Shown piece by piece: positions 36,014 to 45,211 of a stretch of 64,000 bases of DNA (its first letter is position 1; every line of letters begins with the position of its first letter). The DNA comes from Ensifer adhaerens (GTDB lineage: Bacteria; Pseudomonadota; Alphaproteobacteria; Rhizobiales; Rhizobiaceae): assembly GCF_002940685.1 (NCBI RefSeq), contig NZ_PNFP01000023.1, forward strand, positions 28,154 to 92,153. Reading direction: 5' to 3'. Both the position numbers and the translations under genes were made by a program. The notes beneath the pieces were generated by a model. That model was not told the DNA's origin, ran no database searches, and worked only from the letters and a program-made list of their open reading frames with translations.

Positions 36014-36796
36014 CTATTTGGAAATGGAGTAGAGCAAGGAAGACATGCCATTGTCGGCAACAATGTTGGCACCTGTAATGCCGACCGCAGCGTCCGAAAG
36101 CAGGAAGGCGACGATTTCCCCGACATCGACAGGGTGGTTGTAGCGGCCGGTTGCGTGCCAACCTGCATAAATGCCGGCCAGTTCCGGGTTGGCCTTGACC
36201 TCGGCATCGTTCACCTCGGTATGTGTCAGACCTGGGCAAACCGCATTCACGCGAATGTTGTATCGACCGAGGCTCCACGCCATTCCGCGCGTCATCGAAG
36301 CAATGCCTCCCTTTGTGGCGGCGTACATTTCGAAGCCCGGCGCGGTTGCAAACGCGTGGTTCGACGCAATGTTGACGATGGCACCGCTCCCGCCGGCGCG
36401 CATCAGCCTGCCCGCCTGCTGCGCGCATAGTAGCGACCCGCGCAGATTGACGCTCCAGAGCAACTCGATACTCTCCAACGGAAAGTCGAGGAAATCCCCC
36501 GTGACTGTCAGGCCGGCATTGTTCACCAGACCGTCGAGCCTGCCGTATCGATCGCTGACCAGCTGAAAGAGACGGGAAACACTCTCCGGGTTCCCCACAT
36601 CAGTCTCGATGAAATCCGTATCAAGGTCGAGTTCCGCCACACTTTGAGCGAGAGCGGAATTCTTCTCAGCGACGACAACGCGGGCGCCGGCTGCGCTGAC
36701 CGCCTCGACGACACCAAGGCCGATACCAGCTCCGCCTCCGGTAACAATGACGATTCTGCCGGAAAGCGAGGTGGGCAAATGCTCTTTTGTAGCCAC
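36014..36796 (-). CDS. Short-chain dehydrogenase/reductase, probable sugar dehydrogenase
   Basis: 260 residues, GTG start behind AGAGGATG. SDR signatures: VTGGGAGIGLGVVEA, LVNNAGLT, the serine in IVNIASNHAFA, catalytic YAATKGG, and RVNAVCPGLTHTEV. With lactonase, dehydratase and epimerase downstream it probably oxidises galactose (or fucose/arabinose) to its lactone. First gene of the minus-strand set. Confidence 0.8.
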   Translation of the reverse strand: MATKEHLPTSLSGRIVIVTGGGAGIGLGVVEAVSAAGARVVVAEKNSALAQSVAELDLDTDFIETDVGNPESVSRLFQLVSDRYGRLDGLVNNAGLTVTGDFLDFPLESIELLWSVNLRGSLLCAQQAGRLMRAGGSGAIVNIASNHAFATAPGFEMYAATKGGIASMTRGMAWSLGRYNIRVNAVCPGLTHTEVNDAEVKANPELAGIYAGWHATGRYNHPVDVGEIVAFLLSDAAVGITGANIVADNGMSSLLYSISK

Positions 36797-36983
36797 GTGT
36801 CATCCTCTTACAGCGCAATGCAGAAATGTTGTCCAACGAGCTAATACCGACATGCTACGCAAATGTCAAAGAATAATGTATAATTTTGTGATCATTGAGG
36901 GACGAAAATTCTGCTTCGTCCCGAATCCGTGTTCCGGTAAATACGGACGACGCGTAATGTTTTTGTAGAGGAGGTAGGTAGGC

Positions 36984-37673
36984 ATGGTGGTCGGTCGTCC
37001 GCATGAGACGGAATGGGAGCCATACGACGATGCTCAGGCAACGCCTGCCGTGCACGATCGGATTCGCGAAGCCATGGTCGAGGGTGTTCTTGCGCCGGGA
37101 TCACGACTCAAGGTTCAAGAGCTTGCCCGACGTTTCGAGACGAGCTCGAATCCGATACGCGAAGCTTTGCAGCGCCTTCAGGGCGAGGGCCTTGTCCTGA
37201 TCAACCACAACCAGGGCGCCTTCGTGCGGCCGATCGACTCGCAATTCGTCCGCAACACCTACGAGCTCTTGGCGTTGATTGAACCCTATCTAATACGCCG
37301 GTTCGTCGAATTCGCGCTTCCCGAAGAGATTCAGGAACTCGCCGATCTAATCGGTAAATTCGAAGAACACAATTTCGCCGATGCGCAAATCTATCGCCGC
37401 CTGGACACTGAAATTCATGGCCTGACCTATCGACGCCATTATAACAAGCAAGCCATCGAATTATGGAAGCAAAAACGCATCCTGGTCGGATTGCTGGGGC
37501 GGCGCTACGCGATCAGCTTGGCGCGGCGTAAGGAGATTTTGAAGGAACATCGCCTGCTGCTCGAGGCCGTGCGGCATCAGGACATCGAGGGTGCTGGGCG
37601 TGTCGTGGAACGGCACGTCAAGGGCTCTAGCATTCATTTCATCGAATTACTGCGCGCGGACTTACCACGATAG
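36984..37673 (+). CDS. GntR/FadR-family regulator
   Basis: 229 residues with a strong GGAGGTAGG ribosome site. The winged helix is at about 20-85 (HDRIREAMVEGVLAPGSRLKVQELARRFETSSNPIREALQRL). The C-terminal FCD-like domain has acidic and histidine residues (EEHNFADAQIYRRLDTEIHGL). Divergent from the SDR gene across 187 bases; likely the repressor of the sugar-acid genes. Confidence 0.85.
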   Translation: MVVGRPHETEWEPYDDAQATPAVHDRIREAMVEGVLAPGSRLKVQELARRFETSSNPIREALQRLQGEGLVLINHNQGAFVRPIDSQFVRNTYELLALIEPYLIRRFVEFALPEEIQELADLIGKFEEHNFADAQIYRRLDTEIHGLTYRRHYNKQAIELWKQKRILVGLLGRRYAISLARRKEILKEHRLLLEAVRHQDIEGAGRVVERHVKGSSIHFIELLRADLPR

Positions 37674-37735
37674 CGAGGGTATGAAGATCACCGGCGCTGC
37701 TTTCGTTCAAAAGAGATTCCGTTTAGCACACGGCA

Positions 37736-37888
37736 CACAGGACTCGAGGCGTGCAGGCCTGCATCTGGACGGAGCATTTCGTCTCGCGCGGATATTTCAA
37801 TCGCCTCGTTTTCCCGCGCCTCCCGGCTTTCGTCGAGGCCGCCCAGAAGCCGAAAAGCGAGAAGGACTGGCATCGCTTTGCGGCTACC
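37736..37888 (+). pseudogene. GH20 beta-N-acetylhexosaminidase, C-terminal scrap
   Basis: The plus strand reads GVQACIWTEHF, GYFNRLVFPRLPAFVEAA and PKSEKDWHRFAA. This matches the last part of GH20 hexosaminidases (GVQA-WTE, FPRL-A-AE-W). No start or catalytic domain remains. It hints that a larger amino-sugar polymer locus existed here. Confidence 0.6.
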
Positions 37889-38285
37889 GCTCCGCCCGGT
37901 GTTCTAGCGTGTCGGGATTATCAGATGGCGTCGCGGGCTGGATTGGCCTGCGCGGTGCCACTCCCGCCGCGCCGCCGATCACCAATTCAGCGGTAATTCG
38001 AGGTCTCCACATACGTCCGTTACGATCCCAAGTCCCCACGCTGCGCACCAGAAGGGTGCTGCGTGCTGCGCAACGTTTCGATTTAAACAGCATGATTCTA
38101 CTCTGTCCCCATGAGGAAACAGAGCCAGGCTAACCATGAAGTAAAGGAAGAGGTCGTCCCGGCCTCCAAGTGTCGCGTGCTCCAGAACCTGGTTACGGAA
38201 CTGCGACGCCTGCTTGGTAAGAAGAAGATGGAAGTGCGAAATTCTCAAGGGAGCGCATGAGATTGCCACCGGCTCAAAAAACAAT

Positions 38286-38390
38286 GCTTGGTCGAACGAC
38301 CCACTTTCGGTGATTTTTGCCCAGACGACGTTGTTGTCTTCGACTTTCAGCAGAAATGTCCCCCAGAAGGGTCGAAAAACCAGCGAATCC
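38286..38390 (-). pseudogene. Fragment related to the RcgR-like hydrolase at 57129
   Basis: The minus strand encodes DNNVVWAKITESGSFDQAL, nearly the same as residues 88-106 of the hydrolase at 57129-58148. The nucleotide match is strong over about 55 bases (GTCGAACGACC...CCAGACGACGTTGTT) and then fades through a frame break. It is a leftover of a second copy. Confidence 0.7.
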
Positions 38391-38431
38391 GTCGATCAGC
38401 GGATAGCCGGCAAAGAGTAACGCCACGACCG

Positions 38432-38640
38432 TCGACAGGTATCCACCAAACTACGATGCAAGAGATCTGCGAGGCCCTGATAGTGAGCGCCGGGGCGCTC
38501 TACCGCTGTTTCCCGACCAAAGATTCCATTATCGTGGCCTTCGCCGAAGAAGAGCGCGCCGAAGCGGCAAAACTCATTTCCCACCTCGACTCGTCACCAA
38601 ACATTGTGGCCGCGCTCACGCAGATCGTTCCTGAACTTGG
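38432..38640 (+). pseudogene. TetR-family regulator, N-terminal scrap
   Basis: The frame reads HQTTMQEICEALIVSAGALY, RCFPTKDSIIVAFAEEERAE, the helix-turn-helix of a TetR repressor. No start codon is placed correctly and the effector domain degenerates after about 65 residues. Confidence 0.65.
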
Positions 38641-39133
38641 ATTCGGCGCCATCCGGGCTTGGCGTCAGAGAAATCGCCCGTCGCACAGCCCCTGCACCCA
38701 TCAAACGTACAAAGGCTTGATAGCGGCGAGTGGGCGAGCCCGAGCCAGGCGCCAACCGAGCGCGAAGTAGGAAGTTGGATCCTCGATGGCGGCAACGTAA
38801 GAGAACGCCGTAACGGCGCGCCGATACGTTATCCGCAAGCGCGCGCCACACGCCTGTGCCAGAGAAGTTTGCCTCTCCAGAAGCTCCCGAACATTGGTAT
38901 CAAAAACCCCACCTGTGCTTTTGGGTACGATGAGGCCAGAAGCGTTGGGTCGAAGGGCACTTTCCCCGCCAGATCCGCTTTCCTACCTCCCGACCCGAGA
39001 TCGCCGTAACTTTCAATGAAACATCAAACTTGCCCACGCCAGTCCGGAAATACCGCCGACCGGGGGCCCAATGGCGACGTCTCTGGTATCAAATCATCGG
39101 GCTCTGTGAATCAAGCATCTTTATAAAATCAAA

Positions 39134-39161
39134 TTGACATAATAAATTGAAGCGCTATTAC
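39134..39161 (+). promoter_or_regulatory. Probable sigma-70 promoter of the 39198-49433 sugar operon
   Basis: TTGACA at 39134-39139 and TATTAC at 39156-39161 with a 16-base spacer, in AT-rich DNA 37 bases before the first gene's start. An AGCGCT palindrome lies just ahead of the -10 box and could be an operator for the ROK regulator. Confidence 0.5.
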
Positions 39162-39197
39162 TGCCTTCATCGGAGGCGTCGAACGGGAGGAGCACAA

Positions 39198-40712
39198 ATG
39201 GGGATGGCTGGCACGGCGATTGGCGCGGAGCCAACGCTTTCGTTGCGCAATATCAGCAAGAGATATGGTGCCGTTCAGGCGCTTACGAGCGTCAGTGTCG
39301 ATTTCTTCCGCGGGCGAGTTCACGGCCTTGTTGGGGAAAACGGTGCAGGCAAATCAACCCTAATGAAGGTCTTAACTGGCGCTGTTGCGCCGGACGAAGG
39401 GGATTGCATGATGGATGGACGGCAAATCGTCATGAACCATCCGCGAGAGGCGCAAGCGCATGGGATCAGCATCGTCCATCAGGAACTCAACCTATTCCCG
39501 CATCGGACGATTGCGGAGAACATTTTTGCCGGTCGCGAGCTCGTGGTCGGCGGTCGCCTCCAAATTCAAGCTATGTGGACCCGCACAGCCGAGATCCTGC
39601 GGCGCCTTGAGATTGACCTCGATCCGGACACACTCGTCGGCGGGCTCAGCGTAGCAAGCCAGCAGATGATCGAGATCGCAAGGTCGGTTGCGTTTGACGT
39701 CAGTGTACTAATTTTTGACGAACCTACAGCGACACTAGCCGAGGACGATTGCCGCGTCCTCTTCTCTCTGATCCGTAAGCTGCGCGCGAGCGGCCTTGTC
39801 ATCATCTACATCTCACACCGAATGGCGGAAATCTTCGATCTCTGTGACGAGGTCACCGTCATTAAAGACGGGCGCAAGGCGTTGTCCACCCCGACGGCTG
39901 ATGTGGATCCAGAGCAGCTCGTCTCCGCGATGATCGGCAGGCGGCTCGAAGAGTATTACCCGCCCAGGAAGGGCGTGCTGGGTCATGCCAAGCCCACCCT
40001 GACGATTAATGGAGGATTCGGGCAGAACCTATCGAGCATAAATCTCGAGCTGCGGGGTGGCGAGATCACGGGCGTATTTGGGCTAAAAGGTTCTGGCCGG
40101 TCCGAGCTCGCCTACGCGCTTTGGGGAAGCCCTGGCTTCCGGGAGGGTGCAGTTAAACTCGATGGTCGTCCGCTTACTCTCACCAACGCTCGACAAGCGA
40201 TGCGGGCCGGTATCGGCTTCGTCCCGGAAGATCGTAAAAACGAAGGGCTAGCGCTCGAACACGCGATCCGCAAAAATTTTCTACTCGCCAAGTGTGTTCT
40301 CACCGGCTGGCTGGGCGTACCCGATCCTGCCGGCGCCCGCGCAACTCAGGCGATATTTGACCGCGTTGCCTTCGCTCCTACCGACTTGGAGGCGCCTGCA
40401 TCGAGCCTTTCCGGAGGAAATCAGCAAAAGGTAGTGCTGTCAAAATGGCTCCTTGTCGATGCTCAAATCTTAATCCTGGCAGAGCCGACGCGTGGTGTCG
40501 ACATCGGCGCCAAAGCCACGATTTATGGCCTTCTGCGAAAGCTTGCCGACGAGGGAAGGGCAATTCTCGTTCTATCTTCAGAACTGCCCGAGGTACTTGG
40601 AATTAGCGATCGCGTGCTTGTGATGCGAGACGGCACGCTCGTCGCCGAATTCCCACCCGACGCGGCGGAGGCCGACGTTTTACTCGAGGCAGGAGGCAAG
40701 CTTCATGCATAG
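39198..40712 (+). CDS. Sugar ABC transporter ATPase with two nucleotide-binding domains (RbsA/MglA type)
   Basis: 504 residues from the ATG at 39198 behind GGGAGGAG. Domain 1: Walker A VGENGAGKSTLMKVLTG, VLIFDEPTATL; domain 2: GLKGSGRSELAYAL, signature LSGGNQQKVVLSKWL, LAEPTRGVDIGA. The first half's signature (LSVASQQMIEIAR) and the second half's P-loop differ from the consensus, as usual in this family. Energises the two permeases that follow. Confidence 0.9.
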   Translation: MGMAGTAIGAEPTLSLRNISKRYGAVQALTSVSVDFFRGRVHGLVGENGAGKSTLMKVLTGAVAPDEGDCMMDGRQIVMNHPREAQAHGISIVHQELNLFPHRTIAENIFAGRELVVGGRLQIQAMWTRTAEILRRLEIDLDPDTLVGGLSVASQQMIEIARSVAFDVSVLIFDEPTATLAEDDCRVLFSLIRKLRASGLVIIYISHRMAEIFDLCDEVTVIKDGRKALSTPTADVDPEQLVSAMIGRRLEEYYPPRKGVLGHAKPTLTINGGFGQNLSSINLELRGGEITGVFGLKGSGRSELAYALWGSPGFREGAVKLDGRPLTLTNARQAMRAGIGFVPEDRKNEGLALEHAIRKNFLLAKCVLTGWLGVPDPAGARATQAIFDRVAFAPTDLEAPASSLSGGNQQKVVLSKWLLVDAQILILAEPTRGVDIGAKATIYGLLRKLADEGRAILVLSSELPEVLGISDRVLVMRDGTLVAEFPPDAAEADVLLEAGGKLHA

Positions 40713-41700
40713 TTTGATAGTCAATCTTGGCCCGAGGGTCCGCTGGCGCAGGATATTGCGCCGCGTGCCCCCGATCTTTTGGGCGCTAATGCTGATGCTG
40801 CTCTTGTCCGTGCCATTGCTCGCAGTCTATAGCCGGGCGGGCGGGATGTCGTGGGCGTTCATCTCAAATATGCTGGAGCGCTCCGTCACACTGGCCATCG
40901 TCGCGGTTGGACAGACCTTCGTCATCCTCGTCGGATCGGTCGACCTGTCCGTAGCGTTCGTTATCTCGCTCGCAGCGGTGCTGGCCTCTTTCATTATGCA
41001 GGGTGACCCATCAATGATAGCGGTCGCTGTTCCGCTCATACTGCTGGGAGGGGCGCTGATCGGAGTGGTCAACGGTGTGCTTGTCACCCGACTCAATGTG
41101 AATCCGCTTATTGCAACTTTGGGCACCGGCCTCATCATCCAGGGCGTGTTAAACACCAGTTTTCAGAATTTCGCAGGTTCTGTACCGCGTGAGTATCAAC
41201 AGCTTGCATATGGGCGGCTGTTAGGCCTTCCAGCGCCGATCTTCTTGTTGGCGGCTCTCGTCGCTCTTGCCAGCTTTGTCCTCGTTCGCACCAGGTTTGG
41301 CGCGCATCTATACGCGGTAGGGGGCAACAAGGAAGCCGCGCGCCTAGCCGGCATCCGCACCACGCGCGTAATTATGCTGGCTCACGCCATCGCCGGACTG
41401 TTGGCCGCCGCGGCTGGACTGTTTCTCGTAAGCAGGCTCGGGTCCGGCGCGCCGTGGGTTGGCCCCGACGGAATCTATGACCTAGAATCCATTGCGGCCG
41501 TCGTTGTGGGCGGAGCGCTGCTCGCCGGCGGACGCGGTGGGGTGTTCGGCACCCTAGCCGGCGTACTGATCCTCGGCTTCATCGACAGCCTATTCAATCA
41601 ACTCGGCATCGACCCCTACCTTAAGCAGGTGCTGCGCGGGGCGATCATCATTGCTGCGGTAGCCGTCTACTCGATCAGGTCCCGCGAGGAGGTCGCGTAA
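40705..41700 (+). CDS. Sugar ABC transporter permease 1 (RbsC type)
   Basis: 331 residues, 8-10 hydrophobic segments. Family motifs: VGQTFVILVGSVDLSVAFV, GVVNGVLVTRLNVNPLIATLGT, YAVGGNKEAARLAGIRT and AVVVGGALLAGGRGGVFGTL. It overlaps the ATPase gene by 8 bases and the next permease by one. Confidence 0.9.
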   Translation: MHSLIVNLGPRVRWRRILRRVPPIFWALMLMLLLSVPLLAVYSRAGGMSWAFISNMLERSVTLAIVAVGQTFVILVGSVDLSVAFVISLAAVLASFIMQGDPSMIAVAVPLILLGGALIGVVNGVLVTRLNVNPLIATLGTGLIIQGVLNTSFQNFAGSVPREYQQLAYGRLLGLPAPIFLLAALVALASFVLVRTRFGAHLYAVGGNKEAARLAGIRTTRVIMLAHAIAGLLAAAAGLFLVSRLGSGAPWVGPDGIYDLESIAAVVVGGALLAGGRGGVFGTLAGVLILGFIDSLFNQLGIDPYLKQVLRGAIIIAAVAVYSIRSREEVA

Positions 41701-42659
41701 TGAGCATTATCTCGACAAAGAGCGGTACGCTTCCCAAACGCTTTCTTAGACTGCGCGCGATTGAACCGATCTACTTCATTTTGATAGCAATCGTCGCCGC
41801 GATGGTGCTGTCGAACCCGATCTATCTCGACTACGGGCCGATGATGCAGCTGTTACGGCGTTCGTCACCCCTGATGGTATTAGCCGTTGGGCAATTGTTC
41901 GTCATCGTCTCCGGCGGTTTCGATCTTGCCGTCGGATCCCTAATCACCTTCCTGATCCTGATTTGCGCTCTGCTCCTGAACGGCAACCCCGAGCTCGCCT
42001 ATTTTGCCATCGCATTGTGCGTTTTGGTCGGACTGATGTCCGGTGCTGTCAATGGCCTCATTGTTTCGTTCTGGAAGGTGCCATCCATCATTGCGACGCT
42101 CGGCATGTTGCTCATTCTGCGGGGAGGGGGGCTCTACATGTCTGGAGGTTCGGCGCGGGGCAATCTCCCTGACACTTTCCGAGCATTAGGGCGCGACAGT
42201 GTATTTGGCTTTCCTGTCAGCCTGATTGTCGTAATCGTGTTCGGCGCGGTGGCATGGCTTATTCTCCATCGCACTAGCTTTGGGCGTCAGCTCTACATGG
42301 TCGGGTCTAATCCCCGTGCAGCTACGCTGTCGGGCGTCAACGTAGCCGGCATCAGGATCGCAGCCTTCATGTTCTCCGGGCTGAGTGCCGCGATCGCGGC
42401 AACCCTACTCAGCGGTTTCTCGGGCGTCTCGACCTCAGCCGGCGATGGCTACGAGCTGCAGGCCATTTCCGCGGCGGTACTTGGAGGAGCGGTGCTCCTG
42501 GGCGGACGAGGATCGGTATTTCCCGTCATAGCTGGCGCACTTGCGCTGCACGCACTGTTCACGTTGCTGAACATCTGGGGCTTTCCCAAGCCAATGCGAG
42601 ACGTGGTCCAGGGACTAATTATAATCTGCGCGGTGGCTTACTCCGCGCGCAGAAAGTGA
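41700..42659 (+). CDS. Sugar ABC transporter permease 2 (RbsC type)
   Basis: 319 residues. Same family as its neighbour but only distantly similar: VGQLFVIVSGGFDLAVGSL, SGAVNGLIVSFWKVPSIIATLGM, YMVGSNPRAATLSGVN, AAVLGGAVLLGGRGSVFPV. Two non-identical permeases imply a heterodimeric channel. TAATG overlap with the first. Confidence 0.9.
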   Translation: MSIISTKSGTLPKRFLRLRAIEPIYFILIAIVAAMVLSNPIYLDYGPMMQLLRRSSPLMVLAVGQLFVIVSGGFDLAVGSLITFLILICALLLNGNPELAYFAIALCVLVGLMSGAVNGLIVSFWKVPSIIATLGMLLILRGGGLYMSGGSARGNLPDTFRALGRDSVFGFPVSLIVVIVFGAVAWLILHRTSFGRQLYMVGSNPRAATLSGVNVAGIRIAAFMFSGLSAAIAATLLSGFSGVSTSAGDGYELQAISAAVLGGAVLLGGRGSVFPVIAGALALHALFTLLNIWGFPKPMRDVVQGLIIICAVAYSARRK

Positions 42660-42727
42660 GCGCAGCCAGAGCGTGTTCTGGCAATCAACCGGCGGGACAT
42701 CTCGCCGACTTTAAGGAGGAGAAGGGT

Positions 42728-43876
42728 ATGTCACTGAAACGCACGTTCAAATGCCTCCCCGTCGCTGCTTTCGCGGTGTCGATGGCCATGTCCGCGCTTG
42801 CGGAGGATGCTGATTTCTTCGATCAAGCGGAGCACGACCGCCAGATCGCGATGTTGGGTGCAACGCCCATCGGCGACCCAGCTAAGCCTTGGCTCCAGTC
42901 CATGACCGACAATTTCCGCGACACATCGAAGTACAAGAAAAATGGCGCGGGCACGATCTGCTTCTCAAACGCGGGTATCTTCAATCCGTGGCAGGTCGTG
43001 GGCTACAAAACCATGCGGGAAGAGATCAAGCTGCATTCGAACATCAAGGAATTCATTGTCACTGACGGTGAAGGCAAGGACGACAAGCAAATCGCCGATA
43101 TCGACGACCTCCTGGCGAGCAAGAAGTGCGATGTGTTGCTTGTGACCCCGAACACAACGGCAGCACTTACTCCGGCAGTGGAGCGGGCTTGTGCGCAGTT
43201 GCCAGTAATTGTGTTCTCGCGTGGCGTCGCGACGGAATGCCCCGTCACCTTCATCACGCCGGTCGGCGGCTACGCCTTTGGCGCCCAAGCGGCACGGTTC
43301 ATAATCGATGCGCTGCCGGAGGGTGGCAACGTACTCGCGCTTCGTATCGCTCCCGGTGTGGACGTCCTTGAGACACGCTGGTCCGCAGCTGAACGCATCT
43401 TCGCGGCCGAGCCCAAGATCAAGCTTATTGGTTCCGAGTTCACCAACGACGATCGCGCGATCGCAAAGTCTATCGTTGAGGATTACCTGCAGCGGTTCAA
43501 CAAGATCGACGCCGTGTGGATGGATGCCGGAGCAACCTCCGTGGCCGCCATCGAGGCTTTCGAAGACCTCGGCGTCGATATCCCTGTTTTCACCGGAGAA
43601 GACCAGCAAGACTTCCTGGCGAAGTGGAAGGAAAAAAATATGACGGCGATCGCCCCGACTTACCCCACTTTCCAGTGGCGCACGGCGATCATCGCAGCGA
43701 CCCAGATTCTTAGGGGCGAGAAGGTTCCAGGCCCGATCTGGTATTTGCCTCAGCCAACGATCACCGCGGATACGCTTAGCAAGTACACACAAGCCACGAT
43801 GCCTCCGCAGCACTACGCGCTTTGCGGCTGCGAGGGCATGGCGGGCTACCCCGAGGTCTGGGGTGGCTGGAAGTAA
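42728..43876 (+). CDS. Sugar ABC transporter periplasmic binding protein (RbsB-like)
   Basis: 382 residues from the ATG at 42728 behind AAGGAGGAGAAGG; the signal peptide ends near MSALAEDAD. The mature protein has the type I periplasmic fold: TICFSNAGIFNPWQVVGYKTM, IDDLLASKKCDVLLVTPNT, AVWMDAGATSVAAIEAFEDLG and DIPVFTGEDQQDF. Cysteines near the C-terminus (ALCGCEG) are unusual for the family. Substrate unknown. Confidence 0.88.
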   Translation: MSLKRTFKCLPVAAFAVSMAMSALAEDADFFDQAEHDRQIAMLGATPIGDPAKPWLQSMTDNFRDTSKYKKNGAGTICFSNAGIFNPWQVVGYKTMREEIKLHSNIKEFIVTDGEGKDDKQIADIDDLLASKKCDVLLVTPNTTAALTPAVERACAQLPVIVFSRGVATECPVTFITPVGGYAFGAQAARFIIDALPEGGNVLALRIAPGVDVLETRWSAAERIFAAEPKIKLIGSEFTNDDRAIAKSIVEDYLQRFNKIDAVWMDAGATSVAAIEAFEDLGVDIPVFTGEDQQDFLAKWKEKNMTAIAPTYPTFQWRTAIIAATQILRGEKVPGPIWYLPQPTITADTLSKYTQATMPPQHYALCGCEGMAGYPEVWGGWK

Positions 43877-43893
43877 GCTCCTCCCGAGGAGCT
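43876..43893 (+). promoter_or_regulatory. Intercistronic hairpin after the binding-protein gene
   Basis: AGCTCCTC and GAGGAGCT around two bases, starting at the stop codon, followed by a second GC-rich dyad (GGGCG...CGCCC to about 43918) and no T run. Such hairpins commonly stabilise the upstream mRNA and raise binding-protein expression over the downstream enzymes. Confidence 0.5.
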
Positions 43894-43957
43894 GGGCGGT
43901 GCCTTTGGGGCGTCGCCCGGCTCACCCGATAAATCGAATCACACGAGGGAATTAATC

Positions 43958-45211
43958 GTGTCCAATACATTAAATGAGTTAAAAACCCTGCGGATTGGTA
44001 TGGTCGGGTCTGGCTTCATCGCCAACTTTCACCTTGAGTCGCTTCAATCGGTACGCAACGTTGAGGTACGCGGAGTATATGGACCAACTAAGGCGCGAAG
44101 GGAAGCATTTGCCGCAAAGGCAAATGACTTGAAGCTAGGTCCTTGTGTTGCCTACCCCGATCTAAACGCTCTTTTATCGTCACGAGAAGTGGACGCCGTC
44201 TGGATACTGGTGCCGAACCACGCCCGCTTGGAAACAATGCGAGCGATCCGCGACTTTGCCGTGGCCAATCCTGGCGTGTTGCGCGCAGTTGCGTGTGAGA
44301 AGCCTCTTGCCCGAACACTTCGTGAGGCGGAGGAAATGCTCGCGTTGGTCAAGGAATCCGCGCTGCTGCACGGCTATCTTGAGAACCAACTGTTCGCTAC
44401 CGCGGTCGCTCGAGGCAAATCCATTCTTTGGCAGCGTGCCGCCTCAGTTTCGGGAGCGCCCTATATAGCAAGAGCGACCGAAGAACACTCGGGCCCCCAC
44501 GAACCTTGGTTCTGGCAAGGCGAGCGGCAGGGGGGCGGTGTGCTTCTCGACATGATGTGCCACAGCGTGGAGGTCGCCCGCTTCCTTCTGACGGCACCCG
44601 GTGCGTCGCGCGAAACTCTAAGGCCCAAATCCGCCACTGGCATCATCGCCACGGTCAAGTGGAACCGCGAAGACTATGCCCGTTCGCTAACAGAGAGCAT
44701 GGGGGCTGAAGTAGACTTTCTTAAGCGTCCGACGGAAGATTTCGCGCGGGGCACAGTAATCATGACCCGTGAGGACGGAACTGACGTCATTATTGAGTGC
44801 GCCACCTCCTGGGCCTATGTCGGTGCGGGCTTACGCATTCAGTTGGAAGTTCTAGGGGCTGAGTACTCCATGGAATACAATTCACTGGGGTCGGGGCTGA
44901 AGCTCTTCCTATCGCGCAATTTGCAAGGCGACACTGGGGAGGACCTTGTCGAAAAGCAGAACTCCGAACAAGGGCTTATGCCTGTGCTGGAGGACGAACA
45001 CGGCACCTATGGCTACACCAACGAGAACCGCTCCATGGTGGAGGCGTTCCGCATGGGCGATATGCCATCTGAGACCTTTAAAGATGGGCTCGAGGTGGTG
45101 CGCATACTTATGGCTCTATACAAATCCGCAGAAGAAGGTCGCACGGTGGAATTCGACAAGGAAGATCTCACTGAGTTTGTCCCGGCGGTAGCGCGAGGAG
45201 CAACATCTTGA
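43958..45211 (+). CDS. Gfo/Idh/MocA-family sugar dehydrogenase
   Basis: 417 residues, GTG start after ACGAGGGA. The NAD(P)-binding start RIGMVGSGFIANFHLESLQ and the catalytic-lysine motif VACEKPLAR (about 107-115) are clear; GGVLLDMMCHSVEVARFLL supplies the substrate-side aspartate and histidine. These enzymes oxidise sugars or inositols or transhydrogenate glycosides. The chain is longer than the 330-380 typical size. In an operon with a glucokinase and an SIS protein, a keto-sugar route is likely. Substrate not known. Confidence 0.82.
   Translation: MSNTLNELKTLRIGMVGSGFIANFHLESLQSVRNVEVRGVYGPTKARREAFAAKANDLKLGPCVAYPDLNALLSSREVDAVWILVPNHARLETMRAIRDFAVANPGVLRAVACEKPLARTLREAEEMLALVKESALLHGYLENQLFATAVARGKSILWQRAASVSGAPYIARATEEHSGPHEPWFWQGERQGGGVLLDMMCHSVEVARFLLTAPGASRETLRPKSATGIIATVKWNREDYARSLTESMGAEVDFLKRPTEDFARGTVIMTREDGTDVIIECATSWAYVGAGLRIQLEVLGAEYSMEYNSLGSGLKLFLSRNLQGDTGEDLVEKQNSEQGLMPVLEDEHGTYGYTNENRSMVEAFRMGDMPSETFKDGLEVVRILMALYKSAEEGRTVEFDKEDLTEFVPAVARGATS

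Noticed and set aside
35472..36428. 318-codon minus-strand frame
   Set aside because: Straddles the SDR and dehydratase genes in another frame; composition is extreme in Arg, Cys and His.
42965..43813. 282-codon minus-strand frame
   Set aside because: Fully antisense to the sugar-binding protein gene, which has a signal peptide, ribosome site and family motifs.
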